64,000 nt of DNA from Desulfuromonadales bacterium (GCA_030154185.1 JASKKK010000001.1:44306-108305), one strand, 5' to 3'; shown: positions 1 to 12,048, counted from the stretch's first letter. The notes: a model not told the origin generated them from the letters alone. Numbers and translations are program-made.

Positions 1-43
1 CGATCTGCAGGGAGCCCGGGAAGCATTCTCCAAGGCCGAGTAG
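1..43 (+). CDS. 3' end of an unidentified gene (partial)
   Basis: The window opens in a reading frame that ends with TAG at 41-43; the last residues would read DLQGAREAFSKAE. The start lies outside the window, and 13 residues are too few to name a family. A terminator-like hairpin follows 12 bases later, which fits the end of a gene. The call is tentative. Confidence 0.3.
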   Translation, partial: DLQGAREAFSKAE

Positions 44-55
44 CCTAAAAACAAA

Positions 56-85
56 TGGCCCGTGCGCTCCTGTACACACGGGCCA
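56..85. terminator. Bidirectional terminator hairpin
   Basis: A 9-bp perfect stem TGGCCCGTG (56-64) and CACGGGCCA (77-85) with a 12-base loop. It lies between the partial plus-strand gene and the 3' end of the minus-strand ferritin gene, so it could serve both. Confidence 0.6.
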
Positions 86-113
86 CCCCTTAATAAATTT
101 CAGCTTACAGCTT

Positions 114-638
114 TTACATCCCGGTAATGTTCATGCCGGTGGGGGGGGCAAAGGTACGCTGTCCCATCTCCTGGTCCATCATCATCAGACCGCGCCCGTC
201 TCCAGCCAGTCTGTTCAATTTTTTCAGAACCAGTCCGAAGCTGGCCTCTTCCTCCACCTGCTCGGTGATAAACCATTGCAGGAAGATTTCGGTTGCGTGG
301 TTGCCTTCCTGTTTCGCCAGCGTCATGAGTTGATTGATGCTTTCGCTCACGAATTGTTCGTGTTTCAAGGAAAAATCGAATACCCCCAGAGGGGAATCGT
401 AATCGGCCGGCGGGGCATCGATGGCACGCAGGGCTGCGCGACCACCGGCTTCGCAGATGTAGTCGAAGAATTTCTCTCCATGACACAGTTCCTCAAGGGC
501 CTGCAGTTTCATCCAGTGGGCAAAGCCCGGCAGGTCTTCGGCTTCGAAATAGGCCGCCATGGCCTTGTAAAGATAGGCTGAATAAAACTCGTTTTTCATC
601 TGTTCGTTCAAGGCATCCAGCAGTTTTTCGCTTAACAT
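114..638 (-). CDS. ftn: Ferritin-like iron storage protein
   Basis: Non-haem ferritin of 174 residues that oxidises and stores iron in the cytoplasm. The helical bundle shows the usual ferroxidase pattern: E near residue 17 (NEFYSAYLY), the EELCHGEKFF segment with E and H ligands, and EQVEEE in the fourth helix. A Met/Gly-rich tail ends in MNITGM. I chose the ATG at 638 because GAGGAGG sits just upstream and MLSEKLLDALNEQ is the normal ferritin start; an in-frame ATG at 683 would add 15 residues with no family match. The gene is transcribed alone. A Fur-box-like sequence lies about 45 bases upstream. Confidence 0.92.
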   Translation of the reverse strand: MLSEKLLDALNEQMKNEFYSAYLYKAMAAYFEAEDLPGFAHWMKLQALEELCHGEKFFDYICEAGGRAALRAIDAPPADYDSPLGVFDFSLKHEQFVSESINQLMTLAKQEGNHATEIFLQWFITEQVEEEASFGLVLKKLNRLAGDGRGLMMMDQEMGQRTFAPPTGMNITGM

Positions 639-680
639 GAAAACCTCCTCTGTGTCGGAATGTCGGGAGAATATTTCTGC

Positions 681-703
681 CATGATAAACTTTCATCATT
701 ATC
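681..703 (-). promoter_or_regulatory. Possible Fur box upstream of ferritin
   Basis: On the minus strand GATAATGATGAAAGTTTATC matches the first nine bases of the classical Fur box (GATAATGAT) and ends in a TTATC-like half. The position upstream of a ferritin gene suits iron control. The right half is imperfect, so this is a candidate only. The rest of 704-936 shows no gene that I can support. Confidence 0.35.
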
Positions 704-936
704 CAATAAGCGGAGCCGGATGTCCAGGTGACCCCACTAATCTTTACAGGCCTGTCCCTGCCGATCCTGATGGTTTGATCGGTTTCGAAAGGATTGTTCG
801 ACCTGGATATCGTCATGCTTTTGGGTCACCGGGCGCCTTTTCTTTTATACCCCGGGAAAACATGGCGTCCCTTAGGGTTTCAACTCAACGCCCTGCCCAT
901 ACCAACCGGCACACCCCATGACGAATATCAAAATAA

Positions 937-966
937 AAAGGGTTACGGCAAAAACCGTAACCCTTT
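937..966 (-). terminator. Rho-independent terminator after tRNA-Arg
   Basis: A 12-bp stem AAAGGGTTACGG (937-948) with CCGTAACCCTTT (955-966). On the minus strand it is followed by TTATTTTG, a T-rich tail. It lies 9 bases past the tRNA 3' end. Confidence 0.75.
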
Positions 967-975
967 GATTTTATT

Positions 976-1052
<77 letters not shown>

Positions 1053-1063
1053 GCGGACTCAAC

Positions 1064-1092
1064 TGTATAACCCATCCCCGTAAAAATTGCAA
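1064..1092 (-). promoter_or_regulatory. Promoter of tRNA-Arg
   Basis: On the minus strand TTGCAA (1087-1092), 17 bases, then TATACA (1064-1069). The -10 box ends 11 bases before the mature tRNA 5' end, as expected for a stable RNA gene. Confidence 0.6.
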
Positions 1093-1117
1093 CGGCTAAT
1101 TGTGCCGCCGCTCCGGT

Positions 1118-2158
1118 TCAGTCCGCCGACGCGGAGACATGCATACTGCTGTGCAGCATGAGCAATGCCACGGCGATCAACAGCAGGTTATAGAACAGCA
1201 GGGCGCCCGCATGCAGCGGCACGGTCGGCATGACCAGGCACAGCCGCTCGATGAACAGACCGCCCAGAACGGTGCAGGATACTGCGGCAATCATATGGCG
1301 GCTTTGCTTGACGGGGGCACCCAGCAACAGGATGAACGGAGCCAGGAAAAGGGCCAGCGGGAACAACCAGGCAAGCTCCCGTCCCGGGCTGTTGGAAATG
1401 ATGTCGAGGATGTAACCGACCTCCTCAGGAAGATTGCCATACCACAACAGCAGAAACTGGGCGAAGAACAGACCTGTCCACAATACGCTGAAGCCGAACA
1501 TCAACAGACCTATGTCGCGCAGGTGGTTGCCGACGGCAAGGCTGGTATCGCGGGTCTTGCCCTGGAAATAAAGCACCATCAATAAACCGCTGGCCGCCGT
1601 TGCGGCATACAGTGCTTCCGTAAAGAAATAGGCGCCAAGCAGGGTGCTGATCCATGGCCAGACCAGGGACATGACCCAGTCGAAGGCCGCCAGGGTCTGG
1701 CTGGTTACGAACAACAGCAGGTAGATTACGGCAGCCGGGCCGGTGGTCTGTCCGTCCAGGGAGCGTTTTGCCAGGTGGCGCCCGGCGAGAAAAACCGCCA
1801 GTAGAATTGCGAGGTTGCGCAGCATGAAAAAAGGTCTGTTGAGCCACAGGGTGGGGTGATCCGTCCACGGATAGAGGTCGAGTTGCGGCCATAGAAACAG
1901 AAACAGCAGCGGCAGCAGCAATAACAGGGGATAGAGGGACAGCAGTTCGCGGCGCAGCGAGGCGATCCAGCGGGCGTTCACCAGTTCGCAGGCGGCCGCC
2001 AGGGCGATGCAGCCCTGGGCGATGCATGACCAGAAAAGGAGGGTCAATAAAAGCGATCCCGGTTTGCCCGACAGACCGAATTCGGTCAGGCCGATAAGCA
2101 GAGCCGAGATGACCAGCAGTGCGTAAATGCCGGATTTGTTGAGCACCATGGAGGTCAT
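1118..2158 (-). CDS. actF: Alternative complex III membrane subunit ActF
   Basis: A hydrophobic protein of 346 residues with about ten membrane segments, the last subunit of the quinol:electron acceptor oxidoreductase called alternative complex III (ACIII). The sequence resembles the NrfD-like ActF/ActC fold and the gene sits at the 3' end of the act cluster. The ATG at 2158 overlaps the actD stop (ATGA), which decides the start; a longer in-frame ORF reaches 2251 but would overlap actD by nearly 100 bases. No separate actE gene lies between actD and actF, unlike the usual ABCDEF order. Confidence 0.82.
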   Translation of the reverse strand: MTSMVLNKSGIYALLVISALLIGLTEFGLSGKPGSLLLTLLFWSCIAQGCIALAAACELVNARWIASLRRELLSLYPLLLLLPLLFLFLWPQLDLYPWTDHPTLWLNRPFFMLRNLAILLAVFLAGRHLAKRSLDGQTTGPAAVIYLLLFVTSQTLAAFDWVMSLVWPWISTLLGAYFFTEALYAATAASGLLMVLYFQGKTRDTSLAVGNHLRDIGLLMFGFSVLWTGLFFAQFLLLWYGNLPEEVGYILDIISNSPGRELAWLFPLALFLAPFILLLGAPVKQSRHMIAAVSCTVLGGLFIERLCLVMPTVPLHAGALLFYNLLLIAVALLMLHSSMHVSASAD

Positions 2159-2592
2159 GACGCCTCCTCGTCGTTGATAGTGAGTACGAAGCGCGGATCG
2201 AAAGGGTCGTCGCTGACCAACGGACCGGGGTCGGGCAGGCGGGAAAGCCATAAAAAACCGGCGAAGCAGGACAGGGACCCTATCAGGATGGTCAGCAGGT
2301 AGCCTATGAGCAGAAACGGTGGAACCGAGACGATCGGCTTGCCGCCGGTCACTATGGGCCAGTCGACAGAGGTAAGCATGGCCAGCAGAAATCCGCCGCC
2401 GAAGCCGGCCAGCCCGCCGCCAAGGGCGAAATAACGCAGGCGGCTTGGACGGCCGATGAGCAACTCTTCCGCCTCATGCAGGTGGAAGGGCAGACGGGCT
2501 CGCAGCCGACGGCGCGGAATGCCGGCATTCAGCTGGGCGCGCAGTTCTTCCAGAAAGGCGTCCGGCGTATCGAAATAGAGCTGGCGTGGCAT
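2155..2592 (-). CDS. actD: Alternative complex III subunit ActD (DUF3341)
   Basis: A 145-residue protein of the DUF3341/ActD family. It has an N-terminal soluble stretch starting YFDTPDAFLEELRA, two central membrane helices (about residues 53-72 and 89-115) with the proline-rich segment between them that is typical of ActD, and an acidic C-terminus. It is a small membrane subunit of ACIII. It starts one base after the actC stop and overlaps actF by four bases, so translation is probably coupled. Confidence 0.85.
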   Translation of the reverse strand: MPRQLYFDTPDAFLEELRAQLNAGIPRRRLRARLPFHLHEAEELLIGRPSRLRYFALGGGLAGFGGGFLLAMLTSVDWPIVTGGKPIVSVPPFLLIGYLLTILIGSLSCFAGFLWLSRLPDPGPLVSDDPFDPRFVLTINDEEAS

Positions 2593-2593
2593 G

Positions 2594-3886
2594 TCAACGC
2601 TCCTTCAATTCGGTGATGGACAGTACCGGCAAGGTTTTGACGAAAACCAGAAATGCCGCGAAAAACAGTCCGAAGCTGCCCAGAGTGATGCCGCATTCGA
2701 CCGGGGACGGCAGATAATTGCCCCAGTTATAGGGATCGAAATCGCGGGCCAGAGAGCAGACCACGATGACGAAGCGTTCCAGCCACATGCCGACGTTGAC
2801 CAAAAGGCTCAGAACGAACAGGAATGCCAGGCTGCGCCGCAGACGGCGTATGAACAACAGTAGCGGCAAGACGGCATTACACATGATCATGATCCAGAAC
2901 AACAGGCTGTAATGCCCCAGAGCGCGGAAGCGGAACTGCTCCATTTCGAACAGGTTTTCGCCGTAAAACGCCATGCCGTGCTCAATCACGTAGGAAAACC
3001 CGACAATCAGGGACGTCAGCAACAGGATCTTGGCGATGGCTTCGATATGATCGATGGGGATGTGTTCTTGCAGGTTCAGCACGCGACGCATGGGTATGAC
3101 CAGGGTGAGGACCATGGCCGTGCCCGAAAAGATCGCGCCGGCGACGAAATAAGGGGCGAAAATGGTGGTATGCCATCCCGGGATGATGCTGACGGCGAAA
3201 TCCCAGGATACGATGGAATGCACCGAAGCTACCAGCGGTGTGGCGAATGCGGCCAGAAACATGTAAAGGCGTCCGTAGTGGCGCCATTGCCGTAGGTTTC
3301 CGGTCCACCCCAGAGAAAGGATGCGATACAACTTCCCCGCCCGGCCGCTGCGGTGGCGGGCGGCGATGGCCAGATCGGGCATCAGGCCCACGTAGAAAAA
3401 GACCAGGCTGACCAGGAAGTAGGTGGAGACGGCGAACACATCCCAGATCAGCGGAGATCGGAAGTTGACCCACAGCTGGCGCTGGTTGGGGTACGGGAAG
3501 AGATAGTAAAAACGCCATACCCGTCCCAGATGAATGAGGGGGAACAGGCCTGCCACCATGAGGGCGAAGATGGTCATGGCTTCGGCGGCGCGGTTGAAGC
3601 TGGTGCGGAAGCGGGCGCGGAAGATGAACAGCACCGCCGAAATCAGAGTGCCGCTGTGGGCAATACCGACCCAGAAAACGAAGTCGGTGATATACACTCC
3701 CCAGCCGACGGGGTGGGTGATGCCGGCCACTCCCATGCCGTGCATGATCTGGTAAGCCCAGAGCGCCAGACCTCCGGCAAACAGCAGGCCGGCAAGACCG
3801 AGGCCGGTCAGCCAGGCAGGGCCGGGGCGGCGCATGGCTGTCAGTACATCGGTTTCAACCTGTGGGGCGGAAATGTCGTTGTTCAT
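2594..3886 (-). CDS. actC: Alternative complex III quinol-binding subunit ActC (NrfD family)
   Basis: An NrfD-family integral membrane protein of 430 residues with about ten helices. In ACIII this subunit binds quinol and passes electrons to the iron-sulfur subunit ActB. Family features include the WGVYITDFVFWVGIAHSGT segment near residue 60 and HxxxW-containing loops. It lies directly downstream of actB (35-base gap) and one base upstream of actD. An AGAGGG ribosome site precedes the ATG. Confidence 0.88.
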   Translation of the reverse strand: MNNDISAPQVETDVLTAMRRPGPAWLTGLGLAGLLFAGGLALWAYQIMHGMGVAGITHPVGWGVYITDFVFWVGIAHSGTLISAVLFIFRARFRTSFNRAAEAMTIFALMVAGLFPLIHLGRVWRFYYLFPYPNQRQLWVNFRSPLIWDVFAVSTYFLVSLVFFYVGLMPDLAIAARHRSGRAGKLYRILSLGWTGNLRQWRHYGRLYMFLAAFATPLVASVHSIVSWDFAVSIIPGWHTTIFAPYFVAGAIFSGTAMVLTLVIPMRRVLNLQEHIPIDHIEAIAKILLLTSLIVGFSYVIEHGMAFYGENLFEMEQFRFRALGHYSLLFWIMIMCNAVLPLLLFIRRLRRSLAFLFVLSLLVNVGMWLERFVIVVCSLARDFDPYNWGNYLPSPVECGITLGSFGLFFAAFLVFVKTLPVLSITELKER

Positions 3887-3921
3887 AATGAAACGTTTCC
3901 CTCTTGCGTTTGACGACGAAT

Positions 3922-6705
<2,784 letters not shown>

Positions 6706-6717
6706 GGCCGATCCGTT

Positions 6718-7263
6718 CTATTTGTGACAGGTGGCGCAGTCGCGCGGCGCTCCCCGGGAGCGATGGCAGGAGATGCACCATCCCATTTTGAGGGAACGGA
6801 CGCGTTGCACTTCAAGCATCCGCTCTACCGCTCCGTGACAGGCGGCACAGGGTTGTTCCGCCTGGATGTGTCGTTGATGAGTGAAATGAATAAAGTCGGG
6901 CAGGTTGTGCAGTCTTTGCCAACGCACCGGTTCGCCGCGACGTTCATAACCCAGCAGCTTTTCGATTTCCGGCCTGTCGGTGGCGATGGCCCGATGGCAG
7001 GACAGACACACGGACAGAGCCGGTACCCCGGCGCTCGCTTCCTGTTTCACTCCGCTATGGCAGAAGTCGCAGGCGAGATTCAGTTTGTCGGCATGAGTGG
7101 TATGGGGAAAAGCTATGGGCTGTGTTGTCGGGGGTGCGAAAAAACCACGCACAAGGCTCGCCGACAAGGTTGCCAGCACAAGCAGGGCGAAATAGGAGAA
7201 TACAGCCAGGCAGAAAAGTTTTCTTAGCCGTGTTCCGGGTCGTTTCGGCGCCTTGTCACTCAT
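6718..7263 (-). CDS. actA: Alternative complex III pentaheme cytochrome c ActA
   Basis: A 181-residue protein with one N-terminal membrane helix (about residues 15-38) and five CXXCH haem c motifs: CDFCH, CLSCH, CAACH, CISCH and CATCH. Five haems and this length match ActA, the periplasmic electron-exit subunit of ACIII. The start codon follows a GAGG site and lies 7 bases after the stop of the upstream cytochrome gene, so the genes are co-transcribed. Confidence 0.9.
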   Translation of the reverse strand: MSDKAPKRPGTRLRKLFCLAVFSYFALLVLATLSASLVRGFFAPPTTQPIAFPHTTHADKLNLACDFCHSGVKQEASAGVPALSVCLSCHRAIATDRPEIEKLLGYERRGEPVRWQRLHNLPDFIHFTHQRHIQAEQPCAACHGAVERMLEVQRVRSLKMGWCISCHRSRGAPRDCATCHK

Positions 7264-7270
7264 CTGGGCC

Positions 7271-8539
7271 TCATGGTTCAGCGTTTTGGAAGAGGTAGTC
7301 GGCGATGGCTTCTGCCTGATCGGCAGTCAAGCCGAGATTGGGCATGGCCGGATAGTTGGGGTTCCGTTTTACAGGTTGCATGAGAAAGGCCGTCAATGTC
7401 TCGGGATCGGACCGGTAACCGGGTACTACCGAATTCAATGGCGGACCAACCACTCGCTGATCGAAGCGGTGACAGACGCTGCATTTTTGCTCGAAAAGTT
7501 CCTTGCCGTTGAGAACCTTCGCCGCTTTTGATGGGCTGACTTCCGGCGGAATGGATTCCCCTTCGGTCGCAAGTGCTGGCGTAGGCGTTTCGACGGCCAG
7601 TCCGGCAAGTGCAACAGGCGTAAGGGTACGCTCTCTGGCTACATGCCCCATGAATGCCCAGCACCAGAACAGCAGTATGATCATGGCAAAAAAAGTTTTC
7701 GGGGCATGTATCTTTCCATACAGGGTCATGCCCAGTAAGAAGGTGCAGAAAGCGGCGAGAAGAATGGACGCGACTGCCAATGCGGTCAAAAGACGCCCGC
7801 CGGCAAGAGATGGAATCAGGGCCATTTCGAGACCGAGTGCCAAGGGCCAGAGCAGGAGGGCCCCGAGTGAAAGGCCTGCTCCTATGCGTCGCGCGACACA
7901 GTCTGCCGCAGGGGGCGGAATCGACGTTGGGTATGGCGAAGTGGTTGAAAAAAGCAGCGCATTGCCTGTGATGGCGCAAGTCAGTAAAAGAAATTCTGCA
8001 AAGCGTGTGAAGCCATGCCAGGATAAAAACAGGTATGGCAGGTGGGACAGGTGTGGCCAGAACTCGGGAGTCAGTAGAATGCTTTCGGTGCAGGCCAAAG
8101 CCAGACAACAGGCAGCAACGATGGTGACACCCGCCCCGCCTATAGCCAGTGCCGTCCTGTCGAGCGGGCGTTGATCGACAAGCCTGTATCGGCAGCATAC
8201 CATCAAGCCGAGACCGGCGGTAAGCAGCAGGATGAGCACGATCCAGGCGGCATTGGAAAAAAGTTGCGGCCGGTAAATGATCTTGAACAACAACAGGCTT
8301 GCGATAATCGTCAATACGACGAGGGTGTCATGCTCTACGGATGGATTTGCGCGTCTCAGGAGACCGTCAATCCAGGGCGGCGTTTCCTTTTCGCCGGTCC
8401 TGTGCTTCAGGCTCGCACTGGCGAGCGATACAGTCGTACCGCCGAGCATGAGAGCCAACAGCGGGCATACCAGCGCAATCAGGATTATCAGTAGCCATTT
8501 CAATTGTTCAAGATGGGTTTGTATTTCCGGCAACATCAT
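7271..8539 (-). CDS. Membrane protein with C-terminal monohaem cytochrome c domain
   Basis: A 422-residue protein with about eight predicted membrane helices in residues 15-310. A periplasmic class I cytochrome c domain follows at about residues 335-422. The haem motif is CSVCH and the likely axial Met is in YPAMPNLGL. I do not recognise the membrane part as a named family. It is the first gene of the act operon, upstream of actA. Because actE (the monohaem cytochrome of ACIII) is missing, this domain may take its place as electron exit; that is inference. Alternatively it could be an independent quinol or cytochrome oxidoreductase. Confidence 0.7.
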   Translation of the reverse strand: MMLPEIQTHLEQLKWLLIILIALVCPLLALMLGGTTVSLASASLKHRTGEKETPPWIDGLLRRANPSVEHDTLVVLTIIASLLLFKIIYRPQLFSNAAWIVLILLLTAGLGLMVCCRYRLVDQRPLDRTALAIGGAGVTIVAACCLALACTESILLTPEFWPHLSHLPYLFLSWHGFTRFAEFLLLTCAITGNALLFSTTSPYPTSIPPPAADCVARRIGAGLSLGALLLWPLALGLEMALIPSLAGGRLLTALAVASILLAAFCTFLLGMTLYGKIHAPKTFFAMIILLFWCWAFMGHVARERTLTPVALAGLAVETPTPALATEGESIPPEVSPSKAAKVLNGKELFEQKCSVCHRFDQRVVGPPLNSVVPGYRSDPETLTAFLMQPVKRNPNYPAMPNLGLTADQAEAIADYLFQNAEP

Positions 8540-8747
8540 CCACTCGCAGGTATTTCAAAGGTTCATGTCAAAAGAAGGGTACAGACCGGATTCCACAATC
8601 CGGCCCGCATGAAAATTCAAGCATATTCCACCCGGATTGCAAATTTACGAACATGGCGCGAATATCGCAAAGCCTTGGCGATGTGTTGAAATCTTTTTTT
8701 CCGGACCTGTGGGTTCATAAACTCCCGGATCAACGCCATGGTCGTTT

Positions 8748-9446
8748 TCAGGGTGTCTGCCTGCGGACGATACCGAAAACGGAAATGCGAATTTTCGGCG
8801 TTCGGGGACTGCTTGTGGTGAGGTGGATATAGCCGTTCTGGTGCGTTTTGTCAGATGGTACGTGCAGGCGGATCTTGATTTTAGTCGAAGCTCCGGGGGG
8901 CAATCGTGTGTCGGACAAGGTTGCCGACAAAGCCTCAGGGACGGTTTTGAGGTTTGACAGAAATACAGGTTGTTCGCTGTTGTTGGTCAGAGTGATAAAG
9001 GCTTCGCGCATCTCTCCCGGCCGCATATCGGTAAGGCGCAGGCGCGCCGGAGTGACGTCGATTTCGGGTTGAACGATGCCGTTGATCTGCATGCGCGCCT
9101 TCGGCGTACCGGGATCGTTGCTGTAAAGGTAGATCCATTTGACGACCGGTCCTCGCATGCCCCTGGAATTGAAGATGATTTTAACCTCTCCCGATTTTCC
9201 GGGAGGGATTTCCTTCTGGGACAGCAAGGTCCCCGTGCAGCCACAAGTGGAACGCACCCGCTCGATGAGGAGTGTTTCGTCTCCGCGGTTGGTGAAGGAG
9301 AAAACGTGTTCAAGTTTGCTGCCCTCGGCGATCGTACCAAAATGATAGGCCGGGCTGGGTATGACGAGTTGTGGCGCTGCCAGAACCCGACCGCAAAACA
9401 GCGTGAGGAGAATAAGCGGAAAGAAGAGAGAGAAAAGCTTTTTCAT
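8748..9446 (-). CDS. Exported DUF1573 protein
   Basis: A 232-residue protein with a signal peptide (residues 1-23, ending VLA-AP) followed by two Ig-like beta domains. HFGTIAEGSKLEHVFSFTN and CGCT with IPPGKSGEV are the DUF1573 hallmarks. It is predicted to be periplasmic. The function is unknown; such proteins often sit beside cytochrome and copper genes. A GGAGG site precedes the ATG. A 208-base gap, in which I see nothing else, separates it from the next gene downstream, so it may head the respiratory operon. Confidence 0.8.
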   Translation of the reverse strand: MKKLFSLFFPLILLTLFCGRVLAAPQLVIPSPAYHFGTIAEGSKLEHVFSFTNRGDETLLIERVRSTCGCTGTLLSQKEIPPGKSGEVKIIFNSRGMRGPVVKWIYLYSNDPGTPKARMQINGIVQPEIDVTPARLRLTDMRPGEMREAFITLTNNSEQPVFLSNLKTVPEALSATLSDTRLPPGASTKIKIRLHVPSDKTHQNGYIHLTTSSPRTPKIRISVFGIVRRQTP

Positions 9447-9474
9447 GACTGGCCTCCATCAGGAAAACGGTCAA

Positions 9475-9631
9475 TTGATGCTTTCGCAAAAAACATCAAA
9501 TGGGATGGCTAAGCAAAAAGCGCCGGCTGCAAGGCGCGCGATTGTCGAGCCACGAGGCGCACTTACGTACGTTGAAGCAGCGAGGCAATCGCAGCAACGC
9601 AGCAGTTGGCGAGTTTTTGCGACGCCATCAA
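9475..9631 (-). repeat. Dispersed repeat, copy 1 (MITE-like)
   Basis: The core at 9513-9631 is about 90% identical, in opposite orientation, to 21801-21920. One end reads TTGATGGCGTCGCAAAAA (reverse complement of 9614-9631) and the other reads TTGATGCTTTCGCAAAAA (9475-9492), giving imperfect terminal inverted repeats. No protein is encoded. Copy 1 has about 25 extra bases beside the second end. The remaining bases of this intergenic stretch (9632-9853) show no gene. Confidence 0.75.
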
Positions 9632-9853
9632 TTCAATGATGATTATTATCCGTATAGAACGGGCAGCGCGGTTTTCTGGCTTTATAACATAAATCTAAGG
9701 ATCCGAGCCACCTTTTCGCGCAGTATCATGGATTCAAGGGGGGCTGGGTCATTGCCGCAGGCGTGTCGGGGAGCAGCGACATGCGTGGAGTAAGCGGCCA
9801 TATTTACGCATGTTTCGCCCAAGAAAACGAACCGAGAGTCATTTGCAATAAGA

Positions 9854-9882
9854 TTGACAGTCCCCGTCAGTGTTGTTATAAA
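9854..9882 (+). promoter_or_regulatory. Sigma-70-type promoter of hpt
   Basis: TTGACA (9854-9859), exactly 17 bases, TATAAA (9877-9882). This is near consensus. The predicted transcript starts about 35 bases before the hpt ATG. Confidence 0.75.
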
Positions 9883-9923
9883 TTCCGGACTTGAAAAGGG
9901 TTTTATTTTATTGGCGGATTTTC

Positions 9924-10475
9924 ATGTTTGATTTCCTCAGAATTCTCTACACACGTGATCAGATAGCGGATCAGGTTCACAGACTTGGTAAAGAAATCGA
10001 CCGCGATTATGCAGGTCGGGAAATTCTGCTGGTTTGTGTTCTGAAAGGCTCTTTTTTGTTTTTTGCCGATCTGGTTCGCAGCATTTCCCGTCCCATGGTC
10101 ATGGATTTCGTGCGCATGGCGAGTTACGGATGCGACACGATTTCCTCCGGAGTGGTGGAAATGCGTAAGGATCTGGAGTTTTCCGTCACTGACCGGGATG
10201 TCATCATTGTCGAGGATATTGTCGATACCGGCTATACTCTGCAGACCTTGTACCATCGTCTGCTCGATCGGAAGCCGCGCTCGTTGAAGGTCTGCACCTT
10301 GTTGGACAAACGATCCGACCGTCGGGTTCAGATCGAAGCGGATTACGTCGGCTTATCTCTGGATGAGGGGTTTGTCGTCGGTTATGGACTCGATCATCAG
10401 GAAAAATATCGGGAACTTCCGGATCTGTATGTGCTTGAAGGTTCTCCATGCGTTGACAAAGAGAGGCCGATATGA
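9924..10475 (+). CDS. hpt: Hypoxanthine phosphoribosyltransferase
   Basis: A 183-residue purine salvage enzyme that joins hypoxanthine or guanine to PRPP to make IMP or GMP in the cytoplasm. The PRPP-binding loop VEDIVDTGYTL is clear, as is the VLKGSFLFFADL segment near the N-terminus. I chose the ATG at 9924 (MFDFLRILYTRDQI); an in-frame TTG at 9891 would coincide with the predicted transcript start. The stop overlaps the next gene by four bases (ATGA). Confidence 0.92.
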   Translation: MFDFLRILYTRDQIADQVHRLGKEIDRDYAGREILLVCVLKGSFLFFADLVRSISRPMVMDFVRMASYGCDTISSGVVEMRKDLEFSVTDRDVIIVEDIVDTGYTLQTLYHRLLDRKPRSLKVCTLLDKRSDRRVQIEADYVGLSLDEGFVVGYGLDHQEKYRELPDLYVLEGSPCVDKERPI

Positions 10476-11695
10476 TTGTGCAATGCCCCGACTGTTCCAG
10501 TCGGTTTCGCCTGGCTGAAGAGAAGATAAAACCCAGCGGTACCAAGATCCGTTGTTCCAATTGTAAGAAAATATTTACGGTCATGCCGCCGGAGCAGGAA
10601 CCGCCCGTTCCAGACCGGGGGGAATTGAACCGGAAGCCTGAGCAGAAACTTTCGAATCAGAACGAGCAATCCTTTTTTGGCGACGATGCCGACGTCGGAT
10701 CAGAAACGCCGGAGCCGGGCGGAGTGGCGTTTCATGAGCTCGACCTGGGAGCCGACATGGACGATGCCGGTGAATCGAAGGAGGGCGCTTTTGATGGCGG
10801 TTTTTCCGACGAGTTCGATTTCAAGGCTTTTGACGATGAGGAAAACCCGGAATCGGATGCCTTTTTCGGCGAATCGTCAGGTGTGTCGGAGGATGATTTT
10901 TCTTTTGGGGATCATGTTTCCTTTGAGGATGATGACGATTTTCCCTCGGATGGAAACGCGGAAAAGCCTGACATCGATGCTCCCTCCGAATCGTTCGGTT
11001 TCTCCAGTTCCGAATCCATGGAGATGTCTTCGCCGGAGGAGCAGGAATCGTTTGACATGGATACGGCGGAGGGTGGCACCGGTCTTTTCGACGAGGATAT
11101 TTCCAAGCAGAACGATCCGGGGGTATTGCCTCCTCCGGTGAAAACGCGCCATGTACGCAAATCGGGGCGCAAGGGAGTGGCTTTTCTGGTTATCCTGCTG
11201 CTGGTGGGGGTTGCTGCAGGCGGTTATTTCGTCTGGCAAAAGGGGCTGCTCAACAAGGATCGAATCTTCACGCTGCTGCACATTAAAACGCCTTCGGAGT
11301 CATCCGTTGGCCAGATTGGTACGTCCGGCCTGCAAGGTTTTTTTCTGCAAAACGGCAAGGTGGGGCGTTTGTTCGTCATTCAGGGGGAGGCGGTCAATGA
11401 GTTCCAGGAGCCACGTTCCGCCATCTCCGTCAAAGGCATGTTGTTTGACGATAAGGGGGCATTGTTGCTGCAACAGACGGTGTTTTGCGGAAACCCTCTC
11501 CGGGTAGCTGATTTGCGAACCATGCCTTTTGAGCGTATTGTCGAAAGAATGGATAACCAGTTTGGCGATTCTCTGAGCAATTTGAACGTACCCCCGGGAA
11601 AATCCATTCCCTTCACCATTGTTTTTCGCAACCTTCCGGACAGTTTGAGTGAGTTTTCCGTCGAGGTGGTCGATTCCAAGCCCGTATCCCATTAG
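10472..11695 (+). CDS. Zinc-ribbon (MJ0042) / DUF3426 membrane protein
   Basis: A 407-residue protein. Residues 1-36 form an MJ0042-type zinc ribbon with C5, C8, C28 and C31. Residues 45-225 are very rich in Asp, Glu, Ser and Phe and probably disordered. One membrane helix (about 230-250) is followed by a C-terminal DUF3426 domain. The architecture is common in delta-proteobacteria, but the function is not known. Translation is coupled to hpt by a 4-base overlap. Confidence 0.8.
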   Translation: MIVQCPDCSSRFRLAEEKIKPSGTKIRCSNCKKIFTVMPPEQEPPVPDRGELNRKPEQKLSNQNEQSFFGDDADVGSETPEPGGVAFHELDLGADMDDAGESKEGAFDGGFSDEFDFKAFDDEENPESDAFFGESSGVSEDDFSFGDHVSFEDDDDFPSDGNAEKPDIDAPSESFGFSSSESMEMSSPEEQESFDMDTAEGGTGLFDEDISKQNDPGVLPPPVKTRHVRKSGRKGVAFLVILLLVGVAAGGYFVWQKGLLNKDRIFTLLHIKTPSESSVGQIGTSGLQGFFLQNGKVGRLFVIQGEAVNEFQEPRSAISVKGMLFDDKGALLLQQTVFCGNPLRVADLRTMPFERIVERMDNQFGDSLSNLNVPPGKSIPFTIVFRNLPDSLSEFSVEVVDSKPVSH

Positions 11696-11816
11696 TGTTT
11701 CGTGCGGATAAGTGCCTCGTCTTTTTCGGTTCGCGGAATATCTCTCTCGGGGGGATTTCTGAATCGTCGTGAAAATTGTGTGGAGTTGCGGTCGCTGTGG
11801 AGGAGGGGCTGAAGTT

Positions 11817-11999
11817 TCAGTTCTCATCCCGGAAGGATTCCCGGTCATCCGAAGCCTCGGCATCTTTCCCCGAACGGAGGCTTTTCTGAAAGTTGGAAAG
11901 GCTTTTGCCCAGGCCGGCACCTATTTCCGGCAGTCTGCGCGCGCCGAAAAGCAAGAGGCAGATCACGATAAGCAGAATCAGTTCCCAGAAACCGGGCAT
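11817..11999 (-). CDS. tatA: Sec-independent translocase subunit TatA/TatE
   Basis: A 60-residue protein with an N-terminal membrane helix ([13 protein letters not shown]), the hinge [17 protein letters not shown] and a charged tail. This is the TatA/E pattern. It forms the pore for folded proteins such as the twin-arginine ActB. No tatB or tatC lies nearby. Confidence 0.9.
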   Translation of the reverse strand: MPGFWELILLIVICLLLFGARRLPEIGAGLGKSLSNFQKSLRSGKDAEASDDRESFRDEN

Positions 12000-12048
12000 G
12001 GTATCGATGCTCTCTTCTTTAGAAGTGAATTTTGCGGTCCGATTAAAG

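Noticed and set aside
9633..9651. Second Fur-box-like sequence (AATGATGATTATTATC)
   Set aside because: About 14 of 19 positions match, but it is not close to any start codon and lies at the edge of the dispersed repeat.
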